This document shows, piece by piece, positions 1 to 6,661 of a DNA stretch of 16,293 bases (position 1 is the stretch's first letter; the number at the start of each line of letters is the position of its first letter). Both the position numbers and the translations under genes were made by a program. This DNA is from CAZGSV01 sp964528605 (GTDB lineage: Bacteria; Armatimonadota; Zipacnadia; CAZGSV01), in assembly GCA_964528605.1 (NCBI GenBank), contig CAZGSV010000073.1:1-16293 (forward strand), read 5' to 3'. The notes under the pieces are model-generated. The model had not been told where the DNA came from and made no database searches. It saw only the letters and a program-made list of their open reading frames with translations.

Positions 1-1341
1 AAGACCAAGCAGAAGGAATTCGACTTCCCGCAGGGGGATGAGAACCGGTATTCGACTTACGAGGGGCGGGGCGGAGTGCCCATCAACAACGTACTGAAGC
101 GGATGGCGTTCGCGCTGCGGTTTCGGAGCCTCAACATCCTGGTGACGGGGTACATCAGCCCCAAGAGCCGGATCATGATCTACCGGGCGGTATCGGAGCG
201 GGCGAAGCAACTAGCGCCCTTCCTGGAATTCGACGCCGACCCCTATCTGGTGATCTCTGAAGGGCGGCTGTTCTGGATTCTGGACGCCTACACCACGACG
301 AGGTGGTACCCCTACTCCGCGGACTTTTACGGCATGTGGAACTACATGCGGAACTCGGTGAAGATCGTGCTGGACGCGTACAACGGCAGCGTGGACATGT
401 ACGTGGCGGACCCCAACGACCCGCTCATCAAGGCGTACCAGAGGATCTTCCCGGTGCTCTTCAAGCCCAAGAGCGAGATACCGGAGGGGCTGCGGGCGCA
501 CTTGCGCTATCCGCAGGGGATGTTCTTGGCGCAGGCGGCGATGTTCCAGCGCTACCACATGAAGGACTACGACGTCTTCTACAACCGGGAGGACATGTGG
601 GCGTTTCCCAAGGAGCAACTGGAGGACCAGCCGGAGCCGCAGGACATGATGCCTTACTACGTGGTGATGCGGCTGCCGGGGGCGCAGCGGGAGGAGTTCA
701 TCCTGATGCTGCCGTTCACACCGGCGAGCGGACGTGACAACATGATCGCGTGGATGTGCGCCAAGTGTGACCCGGCGGACTACGGGAAGCTGATTCTCTA
801 CAAGTTCCCGAAGCAGGTGAACGTGTATGGGCCGCGGCAGATAGAGGCGCGCATACAGCAGGAGCCGACGATCTCGCCGCAGCTGACGTTGTGGAGCCAG
901 AGGGGCTCACAGGTGTACCGGGGCAACCTGCTGGTGATTCCGATCAAGAACTCGCTGCTCTACGTGCAGCCGCTCTACCTGCAGTCGGAGCAGAGCAAGA
1001 TACCGGAACTGAAGCGCGTCTTCGTGGGCTACGGGGATCAAGTGGTGATGGGCGAGAACCTGGAGGACGCACTGAAAAAGGTGTTCGGTGGGGAAGGGCC
1101 GCTGGTGCTGGAGGAGGTGAAGCCGCCGCAGTTGGCGGGCGAGGGCGAGGAGGCGGTGGCGCAGCCGCCGCCCACGGCGGAGGAAGTGAAGCCTGCGCCG
1201 GTGCCTGCGGCGGGCGCGGACCTGCTCGGTCAGATTGAGGAGCACATGCGGCGGGCGGAGCAGAATCAGCAACAGTTGCAGCAGGAACTGGGGCAACTGA
1301 AGCAGTTACTGGAGCAGATGCGGACACAGGCCGGGCGGTAG
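1..1341 (+). CDS. UPF0182 family membrane protein, C-terminal part (5' end outside window)
   Basis: The reading frame is open from base 1, so this is the last ~446 codons of a longer gene. UPF0182 (COG1615) proteins are roughly 900-1000 residues, with an N-terminal membrane region and a large C-terminal extracytoplasmic region; their function is unknown. Family landmarks are visible in order: an EFDFPQGDENRYSTYEG-like stretch at the window start, LAPFLEFDADPYLV, GRLFWILDAYTTT, NSVKIVLDAYNGSVDMYVAD, FPVLFKPKSEIP, PYYVVMRLPG, EEFILMLPFTP, YGPRQIEARI and GNLLVIPIKNSLLYVQPLYL. After the conserved part comes a Pro/Ala-rich linker (about 1110-1220) and a Gln-rich, probably coiled-coil tail. The GTG/ATG-like positions inside the window are not the real start, because conserved family sequence lies upstream of them. 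It stops with TAG, 6 nt before the CPBP protease gene, so the two are probably cotranscribed. Confidence 0.93.
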   Translation, partial: KTKQKEFDFPQGDENRYSTYEGRGGVPINNVLKRMAFALRFRSLNILVTGYISPKSRIMIYRAVSERAKQLAPFLEFDADPYLVISEGRLFWILDAYTTTRWYPYSADFYGMWNYMRNSVKIVLDAYNGSVDMYVADPNDPLIKAYQRIFPVLFKPKSEIPEGLRAHLRYPQGMFLAQAAMFQRYHMKDYDVFYNREDMWAFPKEQLEDQPEPQDMMPYYVVMRLPGAQREEFILMLPFTPASGRDNMIAWMCAKCDPADYGKLILYKFPKQVNVYGPRQIEARIQQEPTISPQLTLWSQRGSQVYRGNLLVIPIKNSLLYVQPLYLQSEQSKIPELKRVFVGYGDQVVMGENLEDALKKVFGGEGPLVLEEVKPPQLAGEGEEAVAQPPPTAEEVKPAPVPAAGADLLGQIEEHMRRAEQNQQQLQQELGQLKQLLEQMRTQAGR

Positions 1342-1347
1342 TCGCGG

Positions 1348-2346
1348 ATGGCGAGCGCAGAGGAGAGGGCGAGGGCCGAGGCGCGGGAGACGGCCCTCGC
1401 CCTAGTGTTACTGATGGTGCTGCTGGGTGGGGCGGTGTGGGGTTTGCCGGTGAGCGGAGACCCGTTCCAGGCGGGGATAGGCTGGGCGACGGCGGCGGTG
1501 CTGCTGGCCGGGTATCTGCTCTTCGCGAGTGGGGCGGCGCAGCGGCGGGCACAGGGATGGGCGACGGGGAGGGTGCGGCCGTTTCTGGCGCCGCTGGTGG
1601 TGTGGTTTCTCTATCTACTGTGCGCGGCGGCGCAGGGGCGGCTGGGCTGGCGAACGGCAGGGCTTTCGTTCGTCTTCCTGATGACTCCGGCGGTGGCCTA
1701 CGTGTGGCGTCGGCCGGTGCCGCAGCGGTTCACCTGGCAGGACCTGGTGGCGCTGCTGGCGCTGTGGCTGCCGATCGAGTTGGGTTGGTGGCCGGACGTG
1801 AAGGTGCCGACGCCGGGCCCGGGCGCGCCGACGTTGGGGCCGGTGGCGATGATCCCGGTGATGCTCTGGTTGCTGCTGGGGGTGCGGCCGCTGCGAGACC
1901 TGGGCTACACGTTTGCGATTGGCTGGCGGGACCTGCTGGTGGCGGTCGGCTGCTTCGCGGGGTTCGCGGTGATAGGGCTGCCGCTCGGGTTGTGGACGGA
2001 GTTCATTCACCTGCACCCGGCCAAGGGCGGGGCGGGGGAGATGCTCTCAGGCGCCCTGAGCATCTTCTTTTTTGTTGCGCTGACGGAGGAGTTGTTCTTC
2101 CGCGGGGCGGTGCAGAATCTGTTGAGCAAATCGCTGGGTGGGGTGCGCGGGGGGGCTTGGTGGGCGCTGGCGATCGCCGCCGTCTTCTTCGGCCTCACCC
2201 ACTCGAACGAGCGCGATTGGCATTACGTGGTGCTGGCGACGATCGCGGGAGCCTTCTACGGGCTGGCGTACGTGCGCACCAGGAAGGTGGTGCCGGCGGC
2301 GCTGGTGCATTTGGCCGTGGGTTGGGTGTGGGTGATGTACTTCTAG
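1348..2346 (+). CDS. CPBP-family intramembrane glutamic endopeptidase (CAAX/Abi protease-like)
   Basis: A 332-residue, very hydrophobic protein with about eight membrane segments. The C-terminal third carries the three CPBP/Abi motifs: EELFFR (E247, E248, R252), FGLTH (H285) and a later VHLAVGW motif (H321). In this family the glutamates and histidines form the intramembrane active site that cuts prenylated or other membrane substrates. Roles in bacteria vary: bacteriocin self-immunity, processing of membrane proteins, or unknown. The N-terminal ~190 residues are poorly conserved membrane segments. The start at ATG 1348 follows the UPF0182 stop by 6 nt and has no clear Shine-Dalgarno, which fits translational coupling. 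All catalytic residues are present, so it should be active; the substrate cannot be inferred. Confidence 0.9.
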   Translation: MASAEERARAEARETALALVLLMVLLGGAVWGLPVSGDPFQAGIGWATAAVLLAGYLLFASGAAQRRAQGWATGRVRPFLAPLVVWFLYLLCAAAQGRLGWRTAGLSFVFLMTPAVAYVWRRPVPQRFTWQDLVALLALWLPIELGWWPDVKVPTPGPGAPTLGPVAMIPVMLWLLLGVRPLRDLGYTFAIGWRDLLVAVGCFAGFAVIGLPLGLWTEFIHLHPAKGGAGEMLSGALSIFFFVALTEELFFRGAVQNLLSKSLGGVRGGAWWALAIAAVFFGLTHSNERDWHYVVLATIAGAFYGLAYVRTRKVVPAALVHLAVGWVWVMYF

Positions 2347-2363
2347 CGGCCCGTGGGTAGTGG

Positions 2364-2377
2364 CTAGTGGCCACTAG
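2364..2377. repeat. 14-bp perfect palindrome CTAGTGGCCACTAG
   Basis: CTAGTGGCCACTAG reads the same on both strands. It lies 18 nt after the CPBP stop codon and overlaps a partial direct repeat (GTAGTGG/CTAGTGG). It could be a dimer-protein site, a weak stem after the operon, or part of a degraded tandem repeat. No T-run follows, so it is not a standard intrinsic terminator. Confidence 0.45.
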
Positions 2378-2548
2378 GGGGTAGGCGGTAGGCGGCGCAT
2401 AGTAGGAGCGGCCCAAAGTTCACCCCCCTCAGGCCACCAAAGGCGGGACGGGCGAACCCTCCTACGGCGGGTAAGCCAGGCGGCCCGCCCCTAGGCATTT
2501 GGGCCCCGCTCCGGCGGGCAGACACGAATGCCGTGCCCGCAGCACAGA

Positions 2549-2570
2549 GGGCGGCCACACCGGGCCGCCC
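2549..2570. repeat. REP-like hairpin GGGCGGCC-6 nt-GGCCGCCC with CTACG tail
   Basis: Perfect 8-bp inverted repeat with a 6-nt loop, immediately followed by CTACG. The hairpin at 3856-3876 has the same outline: GGGCG at its left edge, CGCCC at its right edge, then CTACG. That shared frame suggests a dispersed intergenic palindrome family of REP type, with stem and tail conserved and inner bases variable. The family assignment is inference from two to three copies. Confidence 0.5.
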
Positions 2571-2629
2571 CTACGTCGCGCGAGGGGGGACGACTGGGTA
2601 GGCGCCGTACGGGGCGCCCGGGGCGAGTG

Positions 2630-2638
2630 TGTTAGGGT
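2630..2638 (+). promoter_or_regulatory. Candidate extended -10 (TGTTAGGGT) for a leaderless URO-D-like mRNA
   Basis: TG-N-TAGGGT at 2630-2638 matches an extended -10 element. The ATG at 2647 lies 8 nt beyond it, where transcription would be expected to begin, so the mRNA may start at or next to the start codon. No good -35 box is visible. An AGGG within the same element could instead act as a weak Shine-Dalgarno if transcription starts further upstream. Confidence 0.35.
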
Positions 2639-2646
2639 ATGGCGCC

Positions 2647-3768
2647 ATGACGGGAAAGCAGCGGATGGTAATCGCGATGACGGGGGGGCAGGCGGATTGC
2701 GTGCCCGTGGCGCCGGACATGTCGAATATGATCCCCTGCCGGCTCACGGGGAAGCCGTTCTGGGACATCTATCTGTTTCAGGACCCGCCGTTGTGGCGCG
2801 CGTACATCAACGCGGTGAAACACTTCGGCTTTGACGGCTGGCTGCCGGACGCGCCGGCGCAGTTCGAGCACGAGCGGGAGGAGGCAGAGGGGGCGCCCGG
2901 CTGGCGGGAGGCGATTGTGGCGCGCACGCCAACTCGCATCTACACGCGGTACCACCGCACCGTTGACGGCAGGCGACAGTGGTCGGCCTACTGCACCGCT
3001 TACTACATAGACAACCCGCCGACGTATGGGCTGGCGTGCGCGAAGGTCGGGCTGCCCGAGGGGCCGCCCGCGGAGTGGGAGGAGGTGCAGCCGCGCACGC
3101 GTTTTGCCGGGCTGGAGGCGTACCATCAGGCTTACGAGGAAATGGGGGACGCGGGCGTGGTGGGCGTCGCCGTAGGGCTGCCCGGGCTGGGCATGCAGCC
3201 GGAGTCGGTATACGAGTACTACGACAACCCGAGCGCGGTGATAGCGCGCTGCGAAAGAGAGCGCGAGCGGATTGTCCGGCGCGCGGAGGAGATAGCGAAA
3301 CTCAAGCCGGACTTCATGCTGATTGGGATGTCGGGGCACATGATAAACAACCCCGAGCCCATCTTCCGGCAACTCTCGCTGCCGACGCTGAGGGAGGTGA
3401 CCGCGATCTGCAAGCGGGCGGGGGTGCCGACGCAGATTCACTGCTGCGGCCCGGAGTACGCCTTGGTGAGAATCGCCGCCGAGGAAACGGACCTGACGAG
3501 CATCAATCCGCTGGAGCCGCCGCCCATGGGGGATTGCGATCTGGCGCGCGTGAAGAGGGAATTCGGCGACAGGCTGAGCCTGATGGGGAATCTGCACACG
3601 ACGGACGTGATGCTCAGGGCAACGGTGGAGGAGGTTCGCCGCGCGGCGAGGGAGGCGATTGACGCGGCCGCGGAGGGCGGGGGCTTCATCCTCTCCACCG
3701 GCGACCAGTGCGGCCGCGACACGCCGGACGAGAACATTCTCGCGATGATCGAGACGGCGAGGAGGTAA
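2647..3768 (+). CDS. Uroporphyrinogen decarboxylase (URO-D)-like / MtaA-type methyltransferase family protein
   Basis: A 373-residue protein of the URO-D superfamily (TIM barrel). The opening TGKQRMVIAMTGGQADCVPV is the usual N-terminus of the uncharacterised URO-D-like/corrinoid methyltransferase branch, rather than of haem-pathway HemE. An H-x-C (H265, C267, within IHCCGPEY) plus a distant Cys (C355, in STGDQCGRD) match the zinc ligands of MtaA/CmuA-like methylcobamide:thiol methyltransferases. It may therefore move a methyl group from a corrinoid to a thiol, or demethylate a small substrate. No corrinoid-binding protein lies next to it, so the substrate is unknown. ATG 2647 is chosen over the in-frame GTG 2629 because family similarity begins at MTGKQR and a -10-like element overlaps the upstream codons. 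It stops with TAA at 3766-3768. Confidence 0.85.
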   Translation: MTGKQRMVIAMTGGQADCVPVAPDMSNMIPCRLTGKPFWDIYLFQDPPLWRAYINAVKHFGFDGWLPDAPAQFEHEREEAEGAPGWREAIVARTPTRIYTRYHRTVDGRRQWSAYCTAYYIDNPPTYGLACAKVGLPEGPPAEWEEVQPRTRFAGLEAYHQAYEEMGDAGVVGVAVGLPGLGMQPESVYEYYDNPSAVIARCERERERIVRRAEEIAKLKPDFMLIGMSGHMINNPEPIFRQLSLPTLREVTAICKRAGVPTQIHCCGPEYALVRIAAEETDLTSINPLEPPPMGDCDLARVKREFGDRLSLMGNLHTTDVMLRATVEEVRRAAREAIDAAAEGGGFILSTGDQCGRDTPDENILAMIETARR

Positions 3769-3831
3769 CGGAGGTATTGACGGGGGGCCATAGGCGCATG
3801 CGGCCCGACCCCTGACGGCGCCGCACGGGGT

Positions 3832-3847
3832 GGCACCCAAGGGTGCC
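3832..3847. repeat. Hairpin GGCACCC-AA-GGGTGCC
   Basis: Perfect 7-bp inverted repeat around AA; in practice a 6-bp stem with a 4-nt loop. It lies 64 nt after the URO-D-like gene and just upstream of the second hairpin. It may help end or protect the upstream transcript, but no T-run follows it. Confidence 0.45.
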
Positions 3848-3855
3848 CGTACGGC

Positions 3856-3876
3856 GGGCGACTCAGCGAGTCGCCC
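3856..3876. repeat. REP-like hairpin GGGCGACTC-AGC-GAGTCGCCC with CTACGG tail
   Basis: Perfect 9-bp arms with a 3-nt AGC loop, followed by CTACGG. It has the same outer frame and tail as the hairpin at 2549-2570. It sits between the URO-D-like gene and the promoter of the DUF4838 gene. Lack of a U-tract argues against a classical intrinsic terminator; a dispersed palindromic repeat is the better reading. Confidence 0.6.
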
Positions 3877-3912
3877 CTACGGCAGCGGCTGTGGGGGCGA
3901 TTGGTGGTGCGC

Positions 3913-3940
3913 TTGCGGGTTGGGGTGCATTTGGTAGAGT
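3913..3940 (+). promoter_or_regulatory. Sigma-70-type promoter for the DUF4838 gene
   Basis: TTGCGG (3913-3918), a 16-nt spacer, then TAGAGT (3935-3940) preceded by TG-N, giving an extended -10. A start near 3947 leaves a leader of about 60 nt before the ATG at 4006, which has its own Shine-Dalgarno. Prediction from consensus match only. Confidence 0.45.
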
Positions 3941-4005
3941 GCTGGGGCTCGGCGTTCGATGGCCGCGGCTGGAGCATTGGAGAGCAAGGAAAGAGGTGGG
4001 TTGAG

Positions 4006-5772
4006 ATGACGGTATGGCAAGTCTTCTGCGCGTGTGCGCTGGGGGAGACAGAGGCACCAAAGCCGGGGGGCGCGGGCAGCGTTGCCGGGCCCGGCGTGGT
4101 GCTCGCGGAGCGAGGCGGGAGCGCGTTCAAGATAGTGCTGAGTGAGCAGGCCTCTCGGTCGGAGAAGCACGCGGCGGAGGAACTGCAAGGGTTCCTGAAG
4201 CAGATGAGCGGCGCGGAGTTGCCCATCGTTACCGACGCCGCGCCGCGGTCGGGGCCGGAGATAGTGCTGGGGAACAACCGGAGGCTGCGAGCGCTGAAGT
4301 TGGCTCTGGATTGGGACACGCTGGGCGACGAGGGGTTCGTGATGCGCACCGTGGGCGAGGACTTGGTGATCGCGGGGGGGCGGCTGCGGGGCACGATGTA
4401 CGGCGTTTACACGCTGCTCGAGGATCACCTGGGATGCCGGTGGTTCGCCCCTGGGGTGAGCCACATTCCGCGCCGGAGCAGCATTGCGGTGGGGCCCATA
4501 GATGACGAGCAGGTGCCCGTGCTGGAGTATCGCGAGCCGTTCTTCACCTGCGCCTTTGATGGAGAGTGGTCGGCGCGCAATAGGATGAACAGCAGCGCCG
4601 CGCGGCTGGAGGCAAAGCACGGCGGCAAAGTGACCTACTCCCACTTCGTGCACACCTTCAGGGCTTTGGTGCCGCCGCAGAAGTACTTTGACGACCACCC
4701 GGAGTACTTCTCTTTGGTCAAGGGCGAGCGGCTGCGCGAGCACGAGCAACTGTGCCTGAGCAACCCCGAGGTGCTGCGGCTGGTGATAGAGGGGGTCAGG
4801 CGGTGGATCGAGAAGGCGCCGGAGGCCAACATCTATTCCGTGTCCCAGAACGACTGGGCGGGGTATTGCGAGTGCGAGAAGTGCGCAGCGCTCGACGAGG
4901 CTGAGGGGACGCACGCCGCCAGCGTCATTCACTTCGTAAATCAGGTCGCGGAGGCTATTGAGAAGGACTACCCGGGCAAGGCGATAGACACGCTCGCGTA
5001 CCAGTACAGCCGCAAACCGCCGAAGACGCTGCGGCCGCGGCCGAACGTGATCGTGCGCCTGTGCACCATTGAGTGCTGCTTCTCGCATCCGCTGGACAAG
5101 TGCAGCCACGAGCAGAACCGCGCGTTCGTGAAGGACATCGTGGGCTGGTCGCAACTGACGAAGCGGCTCTACGTGTGGGACTACGTGACCGATTTTGCGC
5201 ACTACGTGATGCCGTTTCCGAACCTGCGCGTGCTGGGGCCGAACGTGCGCTTCTTCGTGGATCACGGGGTGAAAGGCATCTTCGAGGAGGGGAGTTACGG
5301 TCCGGGCGGGGGCGGAGAGATGAGCGAGTTGCGCTCGTACGTGCTGGCGAAGGTGTTGTGGAACCCGGAGTACGAGCAGCAGAGGGCGATCACCGAGTTC
5401 CTCGGCGGCTTCTTCAAGGGGGCGGCGGAGCCGATAAGGGAGTACTTGGAGTTGCTGCACAAGCAGGTTGAGCCTGAGGGCGTCCACGCGCACATCTTCG
5501 ACTCGCCGCGGGCGCCTTACTTCAGCGACTCGCTGGTGCGGCGGGCGCGGGAGTTGTTCCAGGAGGCGCTGCTGCTGGCGGACGACGAGGAGGTGCTGAA
5601 GCGGGTGCAGGTGGCCAGGCTGCCGGTCATCTACCTGCAAATGGCACGGGAGCCGCACCTGCGGCCGACGCTGCTGCCAGGGTTCATGGCGGCGGCGAAG
5701 GAGGCGGGCATAGCGCAGATCAGCGAGGGGCGGCCGCTGGAGGAGACTGAGAAGAGCCTGGAGCGGCGCTAG
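4006..5772 (+). CDS. DUF4838 domain-containing protein (glycosidase-associated fold)
   Basis: A 588-residue protein. The N-terminal ~150 residues resemble the carbohydrate-enzyme accessory domain of GH20/GH67 enzymes (HAAEELQGFLKQMSGAELPI, then EIVLGNN, then GTMYGVYTLLEDHLGCRWF). The body matches DUF4838 (PF16126), including the Cys-rich segment WAGYCECEKCAALDEAEG and later ECCFSHPLDKC. Proteins of this type occur in polysaccharide-use loci and are suspected hexosaminidase- or glucuronidase-like enzymes, but no activity is established. ATG 4006 is preferred because AAGAGGTG lies 8 nt upstream; the frame is open back to 3901 but that extension has no family similarity. The N-terminus has only a short weak hydrophobic stretch, so export is uncertain. 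It stops with TAG. Confidence 0.85.
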   Translation: MTVWQVFCACALGETEAPKPGGAGSVAGPGVVLAERGGSAFKIVLSEQASRSEKHAAEELQGFLKQMSGAELPIVTDAAPRSGPEIVLGNNRRLRALKLALDWDTLGDEGFVMRTVGEDLVIAGGRLRGTMYGVYTLLEDHLGCRWFAPGVSHIPRRSSIAVGPIDDEQVPVLEYREPFFTCAFDGEWSARNRMNSSAARLEAKHGGKVTYSHFVHTFRALVPPQKYFDDHPEYFSLVKGERLREHEQLCLSNPEVLRLVIEGVRRWIEKAPEANIYSVSQNDWAGYCECEKCAALDEAEGTHAASVIHFVNQVAEAIEKDYPGKAIDTLAYQYSRKPPKTLRPRPNVIVRLCTIECCFSHPLDKCSHEQNRAFVKDIVGWSQLTKRLYVWDYVTDFAHYVMPFPNLRVLGPNVRFFVDHGVKGIFEEGSYGPGGGGEMSELRSYVLAKVLWNPEYEQQRAITEFLGGFFKGAAEPIREYLELLHKQVEPEGVHAHIFDSPRAPYFSDSLVRRARELFQEALLLADDEEVLKRVQVARLPVIYLQMAREPHLRPTLLPGFMAAAKEAGIAQISEGRPLEETEKSLERR

Positions 5773-5783
5773 GGCGAGCGCAG

Positions 5784-5812
5784 TTGACAGCGAGGGGCGA
5801 CCGCCCTAAGTT
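5784..5812 (+). promoter_or_regulatory. Sigma-70 promoter for pcm
   Basis: A perfect TTGACA -35 (5784-5789), a 17-nt spacer and TAAGTT (5807-5812) as a moderate -10. Transcription would begin near 5819 and leave about 97 nt of GC-rich leader before the pcm start. It lies just after the DUF4838 stop, so pcm can be expressed independently of that gene. Confidence 0.5.
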
Positions 5813-5915
5813 TGCGCCCGGCGAGCAGCGAGGCGAGCCGCCTGCACGAGGTTGGACCGGTGAGAGTGCCGGGTGGGTGTTGGAGGCGGTCTGAGCCGTG
5901 GAGGAGAGTCACCGC

Positions 5916-6581
5916 TTGGCAAAGACAAGAGGCCCGTACATTCAAGACCGCGCCGAGATGGTGGAGCGGCAGATCCGCGCCCGCGGCATCACGGACGAGC
6001 GGGTGCTGGAGGCGATGGGGAAGGTGCCGCGCCACTTGTTCGTGCCGCCCGCGTATGAGAGCCGGGCGTACGAGGACATGGCGTTGCCGATTGGGCAGCG
6101 GCAGACGATCTCGCAGCCGTACATTGTGGCGCTGATGACGGAGGCGGCGCGCGTGCAGCCGGACGACAGGGTGCTGGAGGTCGGCACCGGCTCGGGGTAT
6201 CAGACGGCGATACTGGCGGAGTTGGGCGGGGAGGTGCGGACCATCGAGGTGGTGCATCCGCTGGCGGAGGCGGCCAAGGCCCTGCTGGAGAGGCTGGGGT
6301 ACACCAACATACACTTCATGGAGGGGGACGGCTGGAAGGGCGACCGAAGGCACGCGCCCTTTCAGGCGATAGTGATTACATGCGCGGTGCCGGAGGTGCC
6401 GGCACCGCTGGTGGAACAGGTGGCGGAGGGGGGCCGGATCGTGGCGCCGGTGGGAACGGCGTTTCAGACTTTGTATATCTATGAGAAGAAGCGGGAGACG
6501 CTGAAGCCGACGGCGCTGGCGCCGGTGGTGTTCGTGCCGATGACGGGGCCGGGGGTGCAGGGCGAGCCGGGGCGGAGGTAG
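5916..6581 (+). CDS. pcm: Protein-L-isoaspartate O-methyltransferase
   Basis: A 221-residue cytoplasmic enzyme that methylates L-isoaspartyl residues in aged proteins using S-adenosylmethionine, so that they can return to aspartate. The family signature PIGQRQTISQPYIVALM, the SAM-binding motif I VLEVGTGSGYQT, the post-I acidic region EVVHPLAEAAKALLERLGY, and AIVITCAVPEVPAPLVEQ are all present in the right order, and the length is normal. TTG 5916 is chosen because GGAGGAG (5900-5906) lies 9 nt upstream. GTG 5898, in frame, would add only six residues and overlaps that Shine-Dalgarno. A promoter is visible at 5784-5812. It stops with TAG at 6579-6581; the ATPase gene follows after 80 nt. Confidence 0.94.
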   Translation: MAKTRGPYIQDRAEMVERQIRARGITDERVLEAMGKVPRHLFVPPAYESRAYEDMALPIGQRQTISQPYIVALMTEAARVQPDDRVLEVGTGSGYQTAILAELGGEVRTIEVVHPLAEAAKALLERLGYTNIHFMEGDGWKGDRRHAPFQAIVITCAVPEVPAPLVEQVAEGGRIVAPVGTAFQTLYIYEKKRETLKPTALAPVVFVPMTGPGVQGEPGRR

Positions 6582-6614
6582 GCAGCGAGGCGGCCCGAGC
6601 AAGGCGTGGGGCAT

Positions 6615-6644
6615 TTGCAGCGCAGGGGGTTCGGGCGCTAGCCT
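6615..6644 (+). promoter_or_regulatory. Weak candidate promoter for the ATPase/DUF4276 run
   Basis: TTGCAG (6615-6620), an 18-nt spacer and TAGCCT (6639-6644). The match is modest, and the predicted start is close to the Shine-Dalgarno-like CAGGTG at 6649-6654. The run may instead depend on transcription from the pcm promoter. Confidence 0.25.
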
Positions 6645-6661
6645 GGGACAGGTGACGCGTG

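Larger units (their letters stand above)
2347..2646. other. Intergenic spacer with palindromes and GC-rich hairpins
   Basis: About 300 bases with no convincing gene. From left to right it holds a 14-bp perfect palindrome CTAGTGGCCACTAG (2364-2377), a short direct repeat GTAGGCGGTAGGCGG just after it, a GCGGGCA/TGCCCGC inverted repeat near 2513-2540, and a perfect 8-bp-arm hairpin at 2549-2570 followed by CTACG. It ends in an extended -10-like element just before the URO-D-like gene. The short ORFs here have biased composition and no family resemblance. Confidence 0.6.

Noticed and set aside
2632..3840. 402-codon - strand frame over the URO-D-like gene
   Set aside because: Arg/His-rich antisense translation; the + strand protein carries the conserved motifs.
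3901..4005. Longer start for the DUF4838 gene
   Set aside because: No similarity in the extension, which overlaps the predicted promoter; ATG 4006 has a good Shine-Dalgarno.
3877..5658. 593-codon open frame on the - strand opposite the DUF4838 gene
   Set aside because: It is an antisense shadow produced by high GC and third-position bias; its product is His/Arg/Leu-rich with no family pattern, while the + frame matches a known family throughout.
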